Source: Aelia acuminata
Taxonomy: Eukaryota > Arthropoda > Insecta > Hemiptera > Pentatomidae
DNA length: 64,000 bases
Assembly: GCA_911387785.2 (NCBI GenBank)
Contig: OU426985.1
Location: 9,758,853-9,822,852, forward strand
Direction: 5' to 3'
The position numbers were made by a program, and so were the translations under genes. A model generated the notes under the pieces. The model had not been told where the DNA came from. It saw nothing but the letters and a program-made list of their open reading frames with translations, and ran no database searches. How positions within the stretch are numbered: position 1 is the stretch's first letter; every line of letters begins with the position of its first letter. Below are positions 45,507-54,077 of the stretch, piece after piece.

Positions 45507-45870
45507 AACTATTTAAATCTAATACAAAGCTTTAAAACACAAGAAGTAAAAGACAAATATTTTCAAATGGTAGATCCAAATCGAACTGAAGGAAGCTGAT
45601 TGAGAATATGGAGAGGGAAGTTTTCTGAATTCACAGAATTTAATGCTGTTACCTGCTATGTATTGTGGATGCTGCTATGATAGGAAAAGTAAATTGAATT
45701 AATAATTTAATATCAAATGCGTATCTCAGAATAAATACATTAGATTCAAATTAAGATAATAAAAATTGAAAATTATTTTACCAATTGAGATGTGATTGAT
45801 TAATGCAAAATGAAATAAACGGTAAATTACCTATCTATGAGAAAATTAAAATGTTTAAGTTTGAATTTGT
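45507..45870. other. Spacer between hAT B and Polinton 2
   Basis: AT-rich, no recognised feature. The Polinton 2 terminal inverted repeat, if it survives, should be near here, but I cannot define it. Confidence 0.3.
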
Positions 45871-46820
45871 TTAAGCCACGTTTTCCACCGGAAAACCGGT
45901 GATAATCATTAATCTTAAATCGTTCCAATACTCATACAGAGTTTTATCGGCTCTCATAAGACCATGGCCCCTTTTGTGAGAACGGAGCTTCATTCTCGGA
46001 GCTGAGGAAGGGGCATAGAGTTTTAAGGTTTTCGGTGGAAATAACTTGGATATTACATTTCTTTATTTCTCAGATCTGTTTCTAAATACCCCTTGTTCTT
46101 CGCTATAGCCTTTTCTGTGTGCATTGGTCGAGATTAAAATATTCCTATAATTTTCCAAGTCGGTCTCGGTATAATATTGTGGGTTTTTTAAGTAGAGTAG
46201 CTGCAACAATCCCGGAGTTCCTTCATACTCTATGCCGGTTATATGTTTGGAAACAGCCGAACGTTTGTCGAATCTCCAATAACTAATCCCCCTAAAGGCA
46301 TGACTCTAATTCCATAACGATCGTCATATGCCTCATCATCTTTTTTTTAAATCTTATCCAAGTATTCCCTTTGCAGGTTTCCAAATTCGGCGAGATGTTC
46401 CTTCAATTCGGCTTCTCCTTGTGGAGTTTTAGCATATTCTTTGACTAGCTCTGATAGTGGTTCGCCAGTCACATACTCGTCCTCGCATTCTTCAGATGAT
46501 AATACGGGCAAGAAAAAACTAGATAACGGTCTAGCTCTTTTGTAGTGAGGCGTTGTTTTCGGCAATAAAGTTGATTTTCGGTAAATACTAGCAGACTCGT
46601 TTTTATCTGGCGATTCGTCCCGCTCATTAACACCTTCTCTGGAAGTCTGTTCCGGTTTAGGTTTTAATGATTGTTTAATGTCTTCTAAAGGTTGAAGCAC
46701 GGGTGTAAAAAATTTTTGACGACCCGTTTCAATATCCTGGAGGTTACGCTTCAATGCTCGAAATTTGTTTTTTAAAATCTCACTTGTTTTTATTATTTCA
46801 CGAGTGACTTTCGGGTCCAT
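45871..46820 (-). pseudogene. Polinton 2 TPGL protein, full-length but broken
   Basis: ATG 46820 starts MDPKVTREIIKTSEILKNKF. The N-terminal 157 codons are open: a helical start, charged linker and EYAKTPQGEAELKEHLAEF. A stop at 46347 is followed in other frames by DRYGIRVMPLGGLVIGDS, GIEYEGTPGLLQLLYLKNPQ, YRNILISTNAHRKGY, FPPKTLKLYAP and LYEYWNDLRL, with the final stop at 45871. It is a conserved Polinton protein, which I know in insects only as uncharacterised. It matches the three truncated copies in Polinton 1 by the TPGLxxLLxLKNP and TNAHR motifs. Confidence 0.7.
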
Positions 46821-46854
46821 GATTGTTACTGATAATTACATCCGAGATCGCTCT

Positions 46855-47537
46855 TTATATATCTACAATGTATGTGTCGATTCCTTTTCTAAAACGTCCA
46901 TCGTTCATACCCCTACTTTTATCAATAACGAGATAGCCAAACGGTTCTTTCCAGCATAACGAGCACATGTCTTTAAAAAGAGTGAAACTTAAATCTGGCA
47001 TGCTTACGTGTTCATAATAATATGTTTTAAATTTAATTCATCTTGAGGAAAAAGTATTAAAAAGTTAAAATTACACCTGATAAGATGTCTCGGGATACAA
47101 ACATAACTTTGTGTTGAATAAAAGCAATCGAGGTTCATATGACGGCCATAACTAAAGTATCGTTTAATTATGTCCTGATCTTCCATGGTGACACCATCAA
47201 ATATGCATACCGAATTTGATTCGACTTTTTGAGGCAATTCCTTTGCATCTTCAAATTCATATAATTTTATTTCAGGGACAAGATTTATGACGCTTTTTAA
47301 ATACTGGTATTTAGGTTGATGTATGGTTTTTCCAAACAGATACACATTTTTAAACTTTAAGCCGTTAGGGTTCAATAGCAATCCATTCATAATATTAGTC
47401 TTTCCACATCCGCTCGGTCCACATATCGAGGCTCGGATAGTGTTTGGTAATAATGAACTATGTCTCTCCTCCGATTGTCCTTTAACTGGGGAAAAGTTGG
47501 TAGTAGGGAAACATTGCACTTGTTTAACTAATTTCAT
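46855..47537 (-). pseudogene. Polinton 2 genome-packaging ATPase (A32/FtsK-HerA type)
   Basis: ATG 47537 gives MKLVKQVQCFPTTNFSPVKG, the usual family start; an ATG 21 bp upstream is less likely. Walker A is ICGPSGCGKTN (about residue 41). Walker B is SVCIFDGV, followed by YFSYGRHMNLDCFYSTQSYV with the arginine/glutamine sensor region, and RCNFNFLILFPQDELNLKHI. A frameshift at about 47014 separates the C-terminus (MCSLCWKEPFGYLVIDK), which ends at 46855. The enzyme pumps DNA into the capsid. It is divergent from the PLA2-like gene 63 bp away. Confidence 0.88.
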
Positions 47538-47600
47538 TCTGAACGCAAACAACATCAAGACGGCTATATATACCCTATTGTTTCATTTTCTGAGTACAGT
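47538..47600. promoter_or_regulatory. Divergent intergenic region with TATA-like box
   Basis: The 63 bp between the ATPase and PLA2-like starts contain CTATATATAC at about 47565-47574. It could serve one or both genes. No other element recognised. Confidence 0.4.
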
Positions 47601-48044
47601 ATGAGTCACAAGGCTCCCAGAGGCTGAGGCTTGCTGAACAGTCTTATCAATAGGTTGCCGATTGAATTGCACCTTCCAGGATATCAATATTGCGGTCCCG
47701 ATACGAAACTAGAAAAACGCTTAGCTAGAGGTGATAGCGGAATAAAAGAGCTATATAGGGCTCGTAACAAGGATATATTAAATAAGGATATGGAGAGTCG
47801 TAAACAAGCGGACAAGATTCTTGCTGATAATGCTTGGAAACGGGTTAAAGCTCCAGATTCGTCATGGGGAGAAAAGGCCGCGACTTGGTTAGTTACAAAT
47901 GCCATGAAAGCAAAAAGGAAAATTGGTTCGGGGCTGAGGAAGAAAAAGAAGAAGATTAGTTTTAAAGATTTGGTTAAATCGTCAAAAGTAGATGATGTAT
48001 CATCTATTCTCAATGCATCAAGAGCTGCATATAAAAAGGCTTAA
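47601..48044 (+). pseudogene. Polinton 2 phospholipase A2-like protein
   Basis: The likely start is ATG 47601, with a TGA at codon 9. The frame is then open to 48044. The LPGYQYCGPDTKLEKRLARG region matches the calcium loop of parvovirus-type phospholipase A2 domains found in Polinton proteins. SRKQADKILADNAWKRVKA and EKAATWLVTNAMKAK follow. The catalytic His-Asp that normally comes after the loop is replaced by YRARNKDI, and the loop Gly after CGP is Asp, so enzyme activity is unlikely. The C-terminus is very basic. In parvoviruses such a domain breaches endosomal membranes; here the role is inference. Confidence 0.75.
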
Positions 48045-48353
48045 ATTCATCTACGAGGTAAGGCAAAACCCTTACCGCCAAGAGTTCTTCCGCTGCCAAA
48101 ACAGGGAGGTTTTCTCCAATTTCTTGTACCATTGATGGCAGGACTTTCCGCTGTGGGGTCTTTAGCAAGGGGAGCCGCGAGTGTAGCCAAGACGATCAAT
48201 AAAGCTAAAGAAGCCAAACTCAAATTGGATGAAGAAAAGAGGCATAATTTGGCCATGGAAGGTCAAAAAGTTGGAAACGGACTTTATTTGAAACCGTATA
48301 AGAATGGTTACGGTCTATTTATAACCCGACAAAAAAGTCCAAGAAAAATATGA
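48045..48353 (+). CDS. Polinton 2 hydrophobic small structural protein
   Basis: Follows the PLA2-like stop directly and is open from 48045. The ATG is either lost or at 48135. It reads LPRVLPLPKQGGFLQFLVPL, then an Ala/Gly-rich segment MAGLSAVGSLARGAASVAKT (a possible membrane or packing helix), a charged helix (KAKEAKLKLDEEKRHN) and GLYLKPYKNGYGLFI at the end. This layout recurs in insect Polintons between the PLA2-like and protease genes. Function unknown to me; its size, its basic nature and its adjacency suggest a virion core or vertex protein. Confidence 0.55.
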   Translation: MHLRGKAKPLPPRVLPLPKQGGFLQFLVPLMAGLSAVGSLARGAASVAKTINKAKEAKLKLDEEKRHNLAMEGQKVGNGLYLKPYKNGYGLFITRQKSPRKI

Positions 48354-48358
48354 TTACC

Positions 48359-48715
48359 AAATAAACCATTGACCGATTTGGAATTGAATCATTTAGCAAA
48401 AGTTTTAAATGTTCCAAATTTTCGTGGAGTGTTTATGATTGATAATCTTCAACTCTGATTGATAAACTCGAGTCAGCTATGGTAAATTTAAATACAAGTT
48501 TAGAACCTGGTTCTCATTGGGTCTGTTATATAAAAAAAGATAATGTAGTGAAATACTTTGATTCTTTTGGAAATTTAAAACCTCCTCCTCAATTGTTAGA
48601 TTATTTCAAAAGTTGTCAAGTATTATATAACCGCCGTCGTCATCAAAAGTGGAATACTCCGGTTTGTGGACACCTTTGCTTAAAGTATTTAGCCGATGTT
48701 TCTCATAAATTTTGA
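48359..48715 (+). pseudogene. Polinton 2 adenain-like cysteine protease
   Basis: Opens LPNKPLTDLELNHLAKVLNV and FRGVFMIDNL, then a frameshift at about 48458. The second frame has the catalytic His in GSHWVCYIKK, the acidic residue in VKYFDSFG, and the catalytic Cys in TPVCGHLCLKYL. This is the order of the adenovirus/Ulp1-type protease that matures Polinton capsids. Only one frameshift separates it from an open gene. It lies 12 bp before the penton start. Confidence 0.85.
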
Positions 48716-48727
48716 TCATTAATAATC

Positions 48728-49251
48728 ATGAGCTACACACTAACGTTTACTGGCAATTCTAGCGTTCTTCGTGCAAACTTCCTACCTCCTCTAGAATTAG
48801 GGTCGGATTGTACAATCGGGTTATTATCTTTTGACACATATAATACCATTCCAAACATAAGAAAGGGTGTTAACGATATGTTTTATTGCGGTGATATGGC
48901 CATTCAAATACCTGAAGGATCGTATGATATCGATGCTATACAATCTTTTCTAAGCGATGAAATCGCTCACCGTGATCGGGGTGCTGGACGTGTACTTAGA
49001 GGAAATCCAAGTACCCTAAAGACTGAAATTAGATCGTCTAAGCAGGTTTTTCAACTGTCAAGGCAAACCACATTCCATAGGCCCGCTATTGTGGTCATCA
49101 GTATACTGAATCAAACGACATTGTGAAAATTCTTAGTGTAAATACTATTTCGATTCATTGTAACATCACGTCGGGGTTTTTCATGAATGGAGATCCGGTA
49201 TAGTATACATCAATTCTTTCCTGCAGTAGAACCAGGATATGAAATCATCGA
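48728..49251 (+). pseudogene. Polinton 2 penton (minor capsid), 5' part
   Basis: ATG 48728 starts MSYTLTFTGNSSVLRANFLP. LLSFDTYNTIPNIRKGVNDM, FYCGDMAIQIPEGSYDIDAI match the single-jelly-roll penton of insect Polintons. A frameshift after about 49060 precedes the downstream strands (ILSVNTISIHCNITSGFF, then EPGYEII), which end at the gypsy insertion at 49251. The other end of the gene is at 53774-53926. Confidence 0.8.
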
Positions 49252-49440
49252 TGTAATGTTTCTATATGGGCTAGCAATCAAACACTAAAAGCTCAGCACT
49301 TTATTTTAACGAACTATTTTATTTTATATTAAACAATGAATATGATACATCAGTCTCATATATATCACATGATAATAATAATAATAATAATAATAACAAC
49401 ATGTAAAATATAAAAATGTGCAAATGCCACATATATCACA
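49252..49440 (-). repeat. 3' LTR of gypsy element B
   Basis: 189 bp, TG to CA, with an (ATA)n microsatellite. A purine tract AAGGGGGAATAG (49441-49452, minus strand) precedes it. Confidence 0.95.
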
Positions 49441-49501
49441 CTATTCCCCCTTAAAAAGGCTCGTAACTAAGTCTCTTCGGAGGCTTTATCGTTCTTTCAG
49501 A

Positions 49502-50290
49502 CTATCTTACATCCTGTCTCACACCGCTGCCTTTGTCAGAGTGAGCTGCTGCATCCTGCTTCACATCTATGTCAATATCTGAATGATCTGAATGAGTTGT
49601 ACCTTCCTCCTTATTCTCCTCTCCGATATCTTCATTGCCTTCATCCCTCTCTAGCTGTAGGCTGTCCTTATGCAAGTCAGGGTCTTCGCTTCCAAGCATA
49701 ACCTTGGAGGCTCTATGACAGTTCTGAACACCATAATCAGGTATCATTTGGTCTACATGTCGTTTGACCACAATTCCTGAGTCCAACAGCTGCACACCAT
49801 ACATATTTGTGGCCAACACTTCTTCCACAATCCCTTTCTCCCAGTCAACCTTGTTATTTCTATAAATCTTAACAAATACCTTTTGTCCAACTTGGAAAAA
49901 TATCTTTCTTTTTCCAGAGTATATTTCCTGACGATGGTGCATTTCTTTTACTTTTTCTTTTAATTCGTGAACAGTTTTCACTGTCTGCCCAGATGTTCTA
50001 TCATTCAATATATCTAATCTAGTTCTCAAGGGTCTCCCGAACATCAGCTTCGCTGGAGTTTCTCCTGTAGATAGGTGTACAGTATTACGATAAGTTTGCA
50101 AAAACTTTAATAAAGCTGTATCTAAAGGCTCTCCAGAAACTTGAGCTTTTCCTAAACATTTCTTTATTAGTGCCACACTATTTTCAGCCTGTCCATTGGA
50201 AGCCGGGTGATATGGAGCACCAGATATGCACTAAATGCCATTTATTACTCAAAATTCCTTATAGTCTTGTGAGCGAATTAGCTGGGGCCG
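49502..50290 (-). pseudogene. Gypsy B integrase C-terminal part
   Basis: After the frameshift, LPKQLVSDNGP holds the second catalytic Asp but runs to a stop. The third catalytic residue region (PYHPASNGQAE) is in the next open stretch, continuing from 50176 as MALIKKCLGKAQVSGEPLDT, ETPAKLMFGRPLRTRLD and VGQKVFVKIYRNNKVDWEKG. It ends with an acidic tail at 49502. It is split from the main pol by two frame events and so is inactive. Confidence 0.85.
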
Positions 50291-50300
50291 TTATCAGACA

Positions 50301-52310
50301 CTAATTGCTTGGGAAGACCATATCTGGAAAACAATTCAAAGCAACCAGAGTTTTACGGGTAGTGGTCGACTCCATAGGGACCACCTCAATCCACTTGCTA
50401 TGTGCATCCGTAGCAATCAAGTATCGTTTATTGTTTATTGGTCCCATGAAATCAACATGAACTCTACTCCATGGTTCTTCCGGCCACTTCCAAGGGACCA
50501 GGGTTGACTTTTTTGGTCCACTCTGACACCTTCTGCATACCTCACACCTATTCACCACTTGTTCGATGCACCTATTTATACCAGGCCACCAAAAATAATC
50601 CCTTGCAAGTAATTTGGTTTTTACAATACCCAAATGTACCTCGTGAAGAAGAGCTAAGACTGAATTTCTTAATTTCAGAGGAACGACCAGCCTGTGCCCC
50701 CGCATCAAGCAATCGTCTTCTATATTCAGTTCCTGATTTATTGAAAAATAAACTTTTAAACTTTTTAAAACTTGGTTTGGCCAACCCATTACTATGTAAT
50801 TTTTGACTTTTTTAATCTCTTCATCTTTCTCTGACTCTTCTTTAAGCATCTGCTTTGAGAACACTGGATGCAGCTGGCATATTTGATTTATATACAAGAA
50901 ATCCCTAATGCATTGACCAGGAAAATCCTTGGAGCCGCTCCTCTCCTCTACAGGATGCCTAGAGAGATAATCTGCACAGTTTTTCTGACTCGGTACGAAC
51001 ACTATATTGAAATCATAATTAGTCAAATAGAGAGCATAATTATGTAACCGGTTCGCTGTCATCACCGGTAGTTCTCTTTTTGATCCAAAAATACTCACTA
51101 ACGGCTTATGATCCGTTTCTAAGGTAAACTTTTTAGCATACAAATATTGTGAAAACTTGTTAACTGAAAAAACTATGGCTAATGCCTCTCTGTGTATTTG
51201 AGGGTATCGTCTCTCTGCAGGACTCAACACTCTAGACACATAACTAATGGGACTCCTAGAACCATCCGGAAATTGATTCTGCAGAACCCCGGAAATTCCA
51301 ACTGGACTAGCATCTACTGACACTACCAGTTTCATCTCCGGGTTATAATGTATCAATGTAGGAGAGTTAGTTAACTCTTTTTTTATCCCCTCAAACGCCT
51401 CCTCGCATTTTTCTGTCCATTGACATGTGCTTCCTTTTTTTAATAAACCATAAAGTGGACTCATTAAATCAGCTGCGTTCTTAATAAACTTGCGATAATA
51501 CTCTACCATACCCAAAAATGATTTCAGCTGTGTGACGTTCTCTGGTGGCTTGACTTTAGCTAGAGCAATTACTTTATTTTTGTCTGGCTTAAGTCCTACT
51601 TTATCAATTACATATCCCACATAATTAACCTTTTCACATAAGAATTCTGATTTTTCAACGTTGATTGTTAACCCACATTCCTTTAATCGCTTCATTACTT
51701 CAATTAAATTTTCATTATGTTCCTGTGTTGTTTTTCCTCCCACAACTACATCATCTTGGAACACCACAACACTTTCCAGCCCCGCCATTACTGTTTCCAT
51801 GACTTTTTGGAAAAACTGGGGGATAGGGGAAGTACCAAATGGAACTCTGTTGTAACAAAAGTTACCTTTATGGGTGACAATAGTTGTGCACTCTTTAGAC
51901 TCCTCTGTAAGTTCAATCTGCTGAAACGCAGCCTTGAGGTCTATCTTGCTAAAGTACTGTGACCCCTGGAGGCTGTTGAACAAATCCTCCACTCTCGGTA
52001 TGGGATGCCTGTCTATTTCCAAATATGGATTCAGTGTCAACCTATAATCGCCACAAAGTCTTACCTCACCATTAGGCTTCACCACTGGAACAATGGGCGT
52101 CCCCCATTGACTATACTCAATCGGACTAATAATACCTTCTTTTAATAGTCGTTGAATTTCTTCCTCCACTTTTTCTTTGAGGGCATATGGAAGCCTCCTG
52201 GGCTTCTGCATTTGTGGAGTTACATTGGGCTTCAATCTTAAACCCATTTTAAATTTATTAAATTTCCCTAGCTTATCCGTACAAACTTCTGGAAACATTT
52301 CAAGGATCAT
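50301..52310 (-). CDS. Gypsy B RT, RNase H and integrase start
   Basis: 669-codon open frame in register with Gag-protease. RT: WGTPIVPVVKPNGEVRLCGD, FSKIDLKAAFQQIEL, RVPFGTSPIPQFFQ and active site VVVFQDDVVVGG (FQDD, a variant of YxDD). RNase H: LVVSVDASPVGISGVL, PISYVSRVLSPAERRYPQIH, TLETDHKPLVSIF. Integrase: zinc H-H-C-C (HEVHLGIVKTKLLARDYFWW, CEVCRRCQ) and first catalytic Asp in HVDFMGPINN. A frameshift near 50330 ends it before the second Asp (SDNGP lies in the next frame). No separate start is implied. Confidence 0.93.
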   Translation of the reverse strand: MILEMFPEVCTDKLGKFNKFKMGLRLKPNVTPQMQKPRRLPYALKEKVEEEIQRLLKEGIISPIEYSQWGTPIVPVVKPNGEVRLCGDYRLTLNPYLEIDRHPIPRVEDLFNSLQGSQYFSKIDLKAAFQQIELTEESKECTTIVTHKGNFCYNRVPFGTSPIPQFFQKVMETVMAGLESVVVFQDDVVVGGKTTQEHNENLIEVMKRLKECGLTINVEKSEFLCEKVNYVGYVIDKVGLKPDKNKVIALAKVKPPENVTQLKSFLGMVEYYRKFIKNAADLMSPLYGLLKKGSTCQWTEKCEEAFEGIKKELTNSPTLIHYNPEMKLVVSVDASPVGISGVLQNQFPDGSRSPISYVSRVLSPAERRYPQIHREALAIVFSVNKFSQYLYAKKFTLETDHKPLVSIFGSKRELPVMTANRLHNYALYLTNYDFNIVFVPSQKNCADYLSRHPVEERSGSKDFPGQCIRDFLYINQICQLHPVFSKQMLKEESEKDEEIKKVKNYIVMGWPNQVLKSLKVYFSINQELNIEDDCLMRGHRLVVPLKLRNSVLALLHEVHLGIVKTKLLARDYFWWPGINRCIEQVVNRCEVCRRCQSGPKKSTLVPWKWPEEPWSRVHVDFMGPINNKRYLIATDAHSKWIEVVPMESTTTRKTLVALNCFPDMVFPSN

Positions 52311-52346
52311 GGATCTAACCTGTGAACTCTGTTGAACTGAATAGAC

Positions 52347-53534
52347 CTAGAGTACCTTAAAGTTAAACCTGCTGAGAAAGTTTCTCCCTAATATTATTGC
52401 TCCTCCATTAGGTACCACATGGAAAGTGACTTTGTGTTTCTTCCCATTGTAGAGCACTTCTAGAGCACATCTTACCAAGGGTTTAACAGTGATACCCGCA
52501 GAATAATAATGCAGAATATCATTACTTTTCACCAGCTCGTTGTTCTTAAAGTATCTAAAATACGTAGCATCTGACATTGCACACATAGATGCACCCGTGT
52601 CAACTTGAGCTCTTAGGAGCACACCCTCAATAATAACTCTAATTTCTATAGGGGGAGTAATTTCCGCCCCATCCACATAATTTAATAAAAATTCATCACT
52701 TAAGGAGTTGGAGGAGCCCTCACCCCAGGTACCTTGGGGATCTTCATTTCCCTGCCTAAAATTATTCTTAAATGACTTACTAACCTTATTTTGTGGCTGG
52801 TTTCCATTTATCTTTTTTTCTTTACACATTTTCTTCAAGTGTCCCTTCATATGGCAAATAGAACACTCATAATTTTTGTATCTACATTGCTGGCTTGTAT
52901 GGTTATTAAAACCACAAACCAAACATGTTTTCCATGTTTTCCTCTCCAACAAATAATTCTCCTGCTTCAATTCAATTTCACCTGGTCTTACTATGACTGC
53001 TTTTTCTGCCGCATTTTCATTTTTCGCAAGAGCAACTGCATTCTGAAATGTTAGTTTGGTCGAATCTTCCAGGAACAACCTCTCTCTCACTCTTCCTTTT
53101 CTTAAGCCAATCACAAACCTGTCTCTTATTGCAGTCTCAAAGAACTGAGCAAACTTACAACTTGCTGCCAGTCTTCTAACCCGAGCAGCCCATTCTGCAA
53201 TTGTTTCGGTTTCTTCCATATGAGCCTGATAAAATTCCTGTCTCTCAAAGAACACCGCCACAACTTCATTATAATGAGAGTCTAATTTCTCTATCAAATC
53301 TGTAAATTGCACATCCTCGGGCTCTTCTGGTTGGCATAAGTCTATCAACAACTTATATGCATCTTGATGTAAATTGGTAAGGAGAATAGCTCGTTTTTTA
53401 TCTTCTGAAGTGATTGAATTAGCAGAAAAGAATTGTTTTAATCTTCTACTGTACACGTTCCATTCATCCAAATTCGGGTTGAACGACGAAACATCTCCAT
53501 AATGCCCCACTACAGTTTGTTTCTCCTCTGTCAT
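52347..53534 (-). CDS. Gypsy B Gag-protease
   Basis: Intact 395-codon frame from ATG 53534. The first ~190 residues are gag capsid-like (DEWNVYSRRLKQFFSAN, YEAHM-like HYNEVVAVFFERQEF). Two zinc knuckles follow at about 206-238: CLVCGFNNHTSQQC and CSICHMKGHLKKMC. The aspartic protease site AQVDTGASMCAMS is at about residue 305, with the second half ending ILGRNFLSRF. The frame stops with TAG at 52347-52349, and RT continues in the same frame after 12 codons. Gag packages RNA; the protease cuts the polyprotein. Confidence 0.9.
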   Translation of the reverse strand: MTEEKQTVVGHYGDVSSFNPNLDEWNVYSRRLKQFFSANSITSEDKKRAILLTNLHQDAYKLLIDLCQPEEPEDVQFTDLIEKLDSHYNEVVAVFFERQEFYQAHMEETETIAEWAARVRRLAASCKFAQFFETAIRDRFVIGLRKGRVRERLFLEDSTKLTFQNAVALAKNENAAEKAVIVRPGEIELKQENYLLERKTWKTCLVCGFNNHTSQQCRYKNYECSICHMKGHLKKMCKEKKINGNQPQNKVSKSFKNNFRQGNEDPQGTWGEGSSNSLSDEFLLNYVDGAEITPPIEIRVIIEGVLLRAQVDTGASMCAMSDATYFRYFKNNELVKSNDILHYYSAGITVKPLVRCALEVLYNGKKHKVTFHVVPNGGAIILGRNFLSRFNFKVL

Positions 53535-53575
53535 TTTTTCTGATACTTTATCTTGTTTGTTTCGTTTTTTTAAAC

Positions 53576-53586
53576 CGACTGCGCCA
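53576..53586 (-). other. Primer-binding site for tRNA-Ser
   Basis: Minus-strand TGGCGCAGTCG complements the tRNA-Ser acceptor end (CGACTGC, discriminator G, CCA). It is one base from the LTR, the usage known in the 17.6/297 type of gypsy elements. Confidence 0.8.
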
Positions 53587-53587
53587 A

Positions 53588-53773
53588 TGTAATGTTTCTA
53601 TATGGGCTAGCAACCAAACACTAAAAGCTCAGCACTTTATTTTAATAAACTATTTTATTTTATATTAAACAATGAATATGATACATCAGTCTCATATATA
53701 TCAGATGATAATAATAATAATAATAATAACAACATGTAAAATATAAAAATGTGCAAATGCCACATATATCACA
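53588..53773 (-). repeat. 5' LTR of gypsy element B
   Basis: 186 bp. Closely matches 49252-49440. The ATCGA target duplication follows at 53774. Confidence 0.95.
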
Positions 53774-53926
53774 ATCGAAACCCCGAATCCAGTCATTTAC
53801 TATCCTACTAACGTGAGGAGTGTTGACAATATTACTGTTCGTTTAGTAGATCAGAACGGAGAACTTATTGATTTTAGAGGAGAAACAATTACTATAAGAT
53901 TAAATTTAAAGAAAAATGGGGATTGA
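53774..53926 (+). pseudogene. Polinton 2 penton, 3' part
   Basis: Resumes after the target duplication with ETPNPVIYYPTNVRSVDNIT, then VRLVDQNGELIDFRGE and ITIRLNLKKNGD before the stop at 53924. It overlaps the next gene by 11 bp. Confidence 0.85.
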
Positions 53927-54077
53927 TTTTACCAGAGATAGTCTTGACCGGAATCTAGCTGGTTATAAAAGGAGATGTCAGACCCCATTAAGATTTAGTA
54001 AACCTAAACCATCAAGACGGTTAACACCTACAAACGCAAACTTTTTAAAACAGTGTGGTTTTCGGTTAAAAATATGA
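53916..54077 (+). CDS. Polinton 2 small basic protein
   Basis: 53-codon frame from ATG 53916, overlapping penton by 11 bp and the capsid start by 4 bp (ATGA at 54074). It is Arg/Lys-rich and ends RRLTPTNANFLKQCGFRLKI, matching the C-terminal pattern of the Polinton 1 equivalent at 11441. It is too short for default gene finders. The conserved placement and overlap in two elements are the evidence for a real gene. Role unknown; possibly a minor virion or DNA-binding peptide. Confidence 0.7.
   Translation: MGIDFTRDSLDRNLAGYKRRCQTPLRFSKPKPSRRLTPTNANFLKQCGFRLKI

Larger units (their letters stand above)
49252..53773 (-). mobile_element. Gypsy element B, complete insertion in the penton gene
   Basis: LTRs at 49252-49440 and 53588-53773 (TGTAATG...ATATCACA) differ by only a few substitutions and a 3-bp indel, so it is young. 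The element is flanked by a 5-bp target duplication ATCGA (49247-49251 and 53774-53778), and the penton frame is continuous across it. Order on the minus strand: 5' LTR, tRNA-Ser primer site, gag-protease, RT-RNase H-integrase, purine tract, 3' LTR. One frameshift and one stop disable integrase. Confidence 0.95.

Noticed and set aside
47684..48013. 109-residue minus-strand frame with a Phe run
   Set aside because: Antisense of the Lys-rich tail of the PLA2-like protein.
49372..49397. Regulatory ATA repeat
   Set aside because: A simple microsatellite inside the LTR, present in both LTRs with length difference only.
50471..50806. 111-residue plus-strand frame
   Set aside because: Antisense to the gypsy B integrase region.
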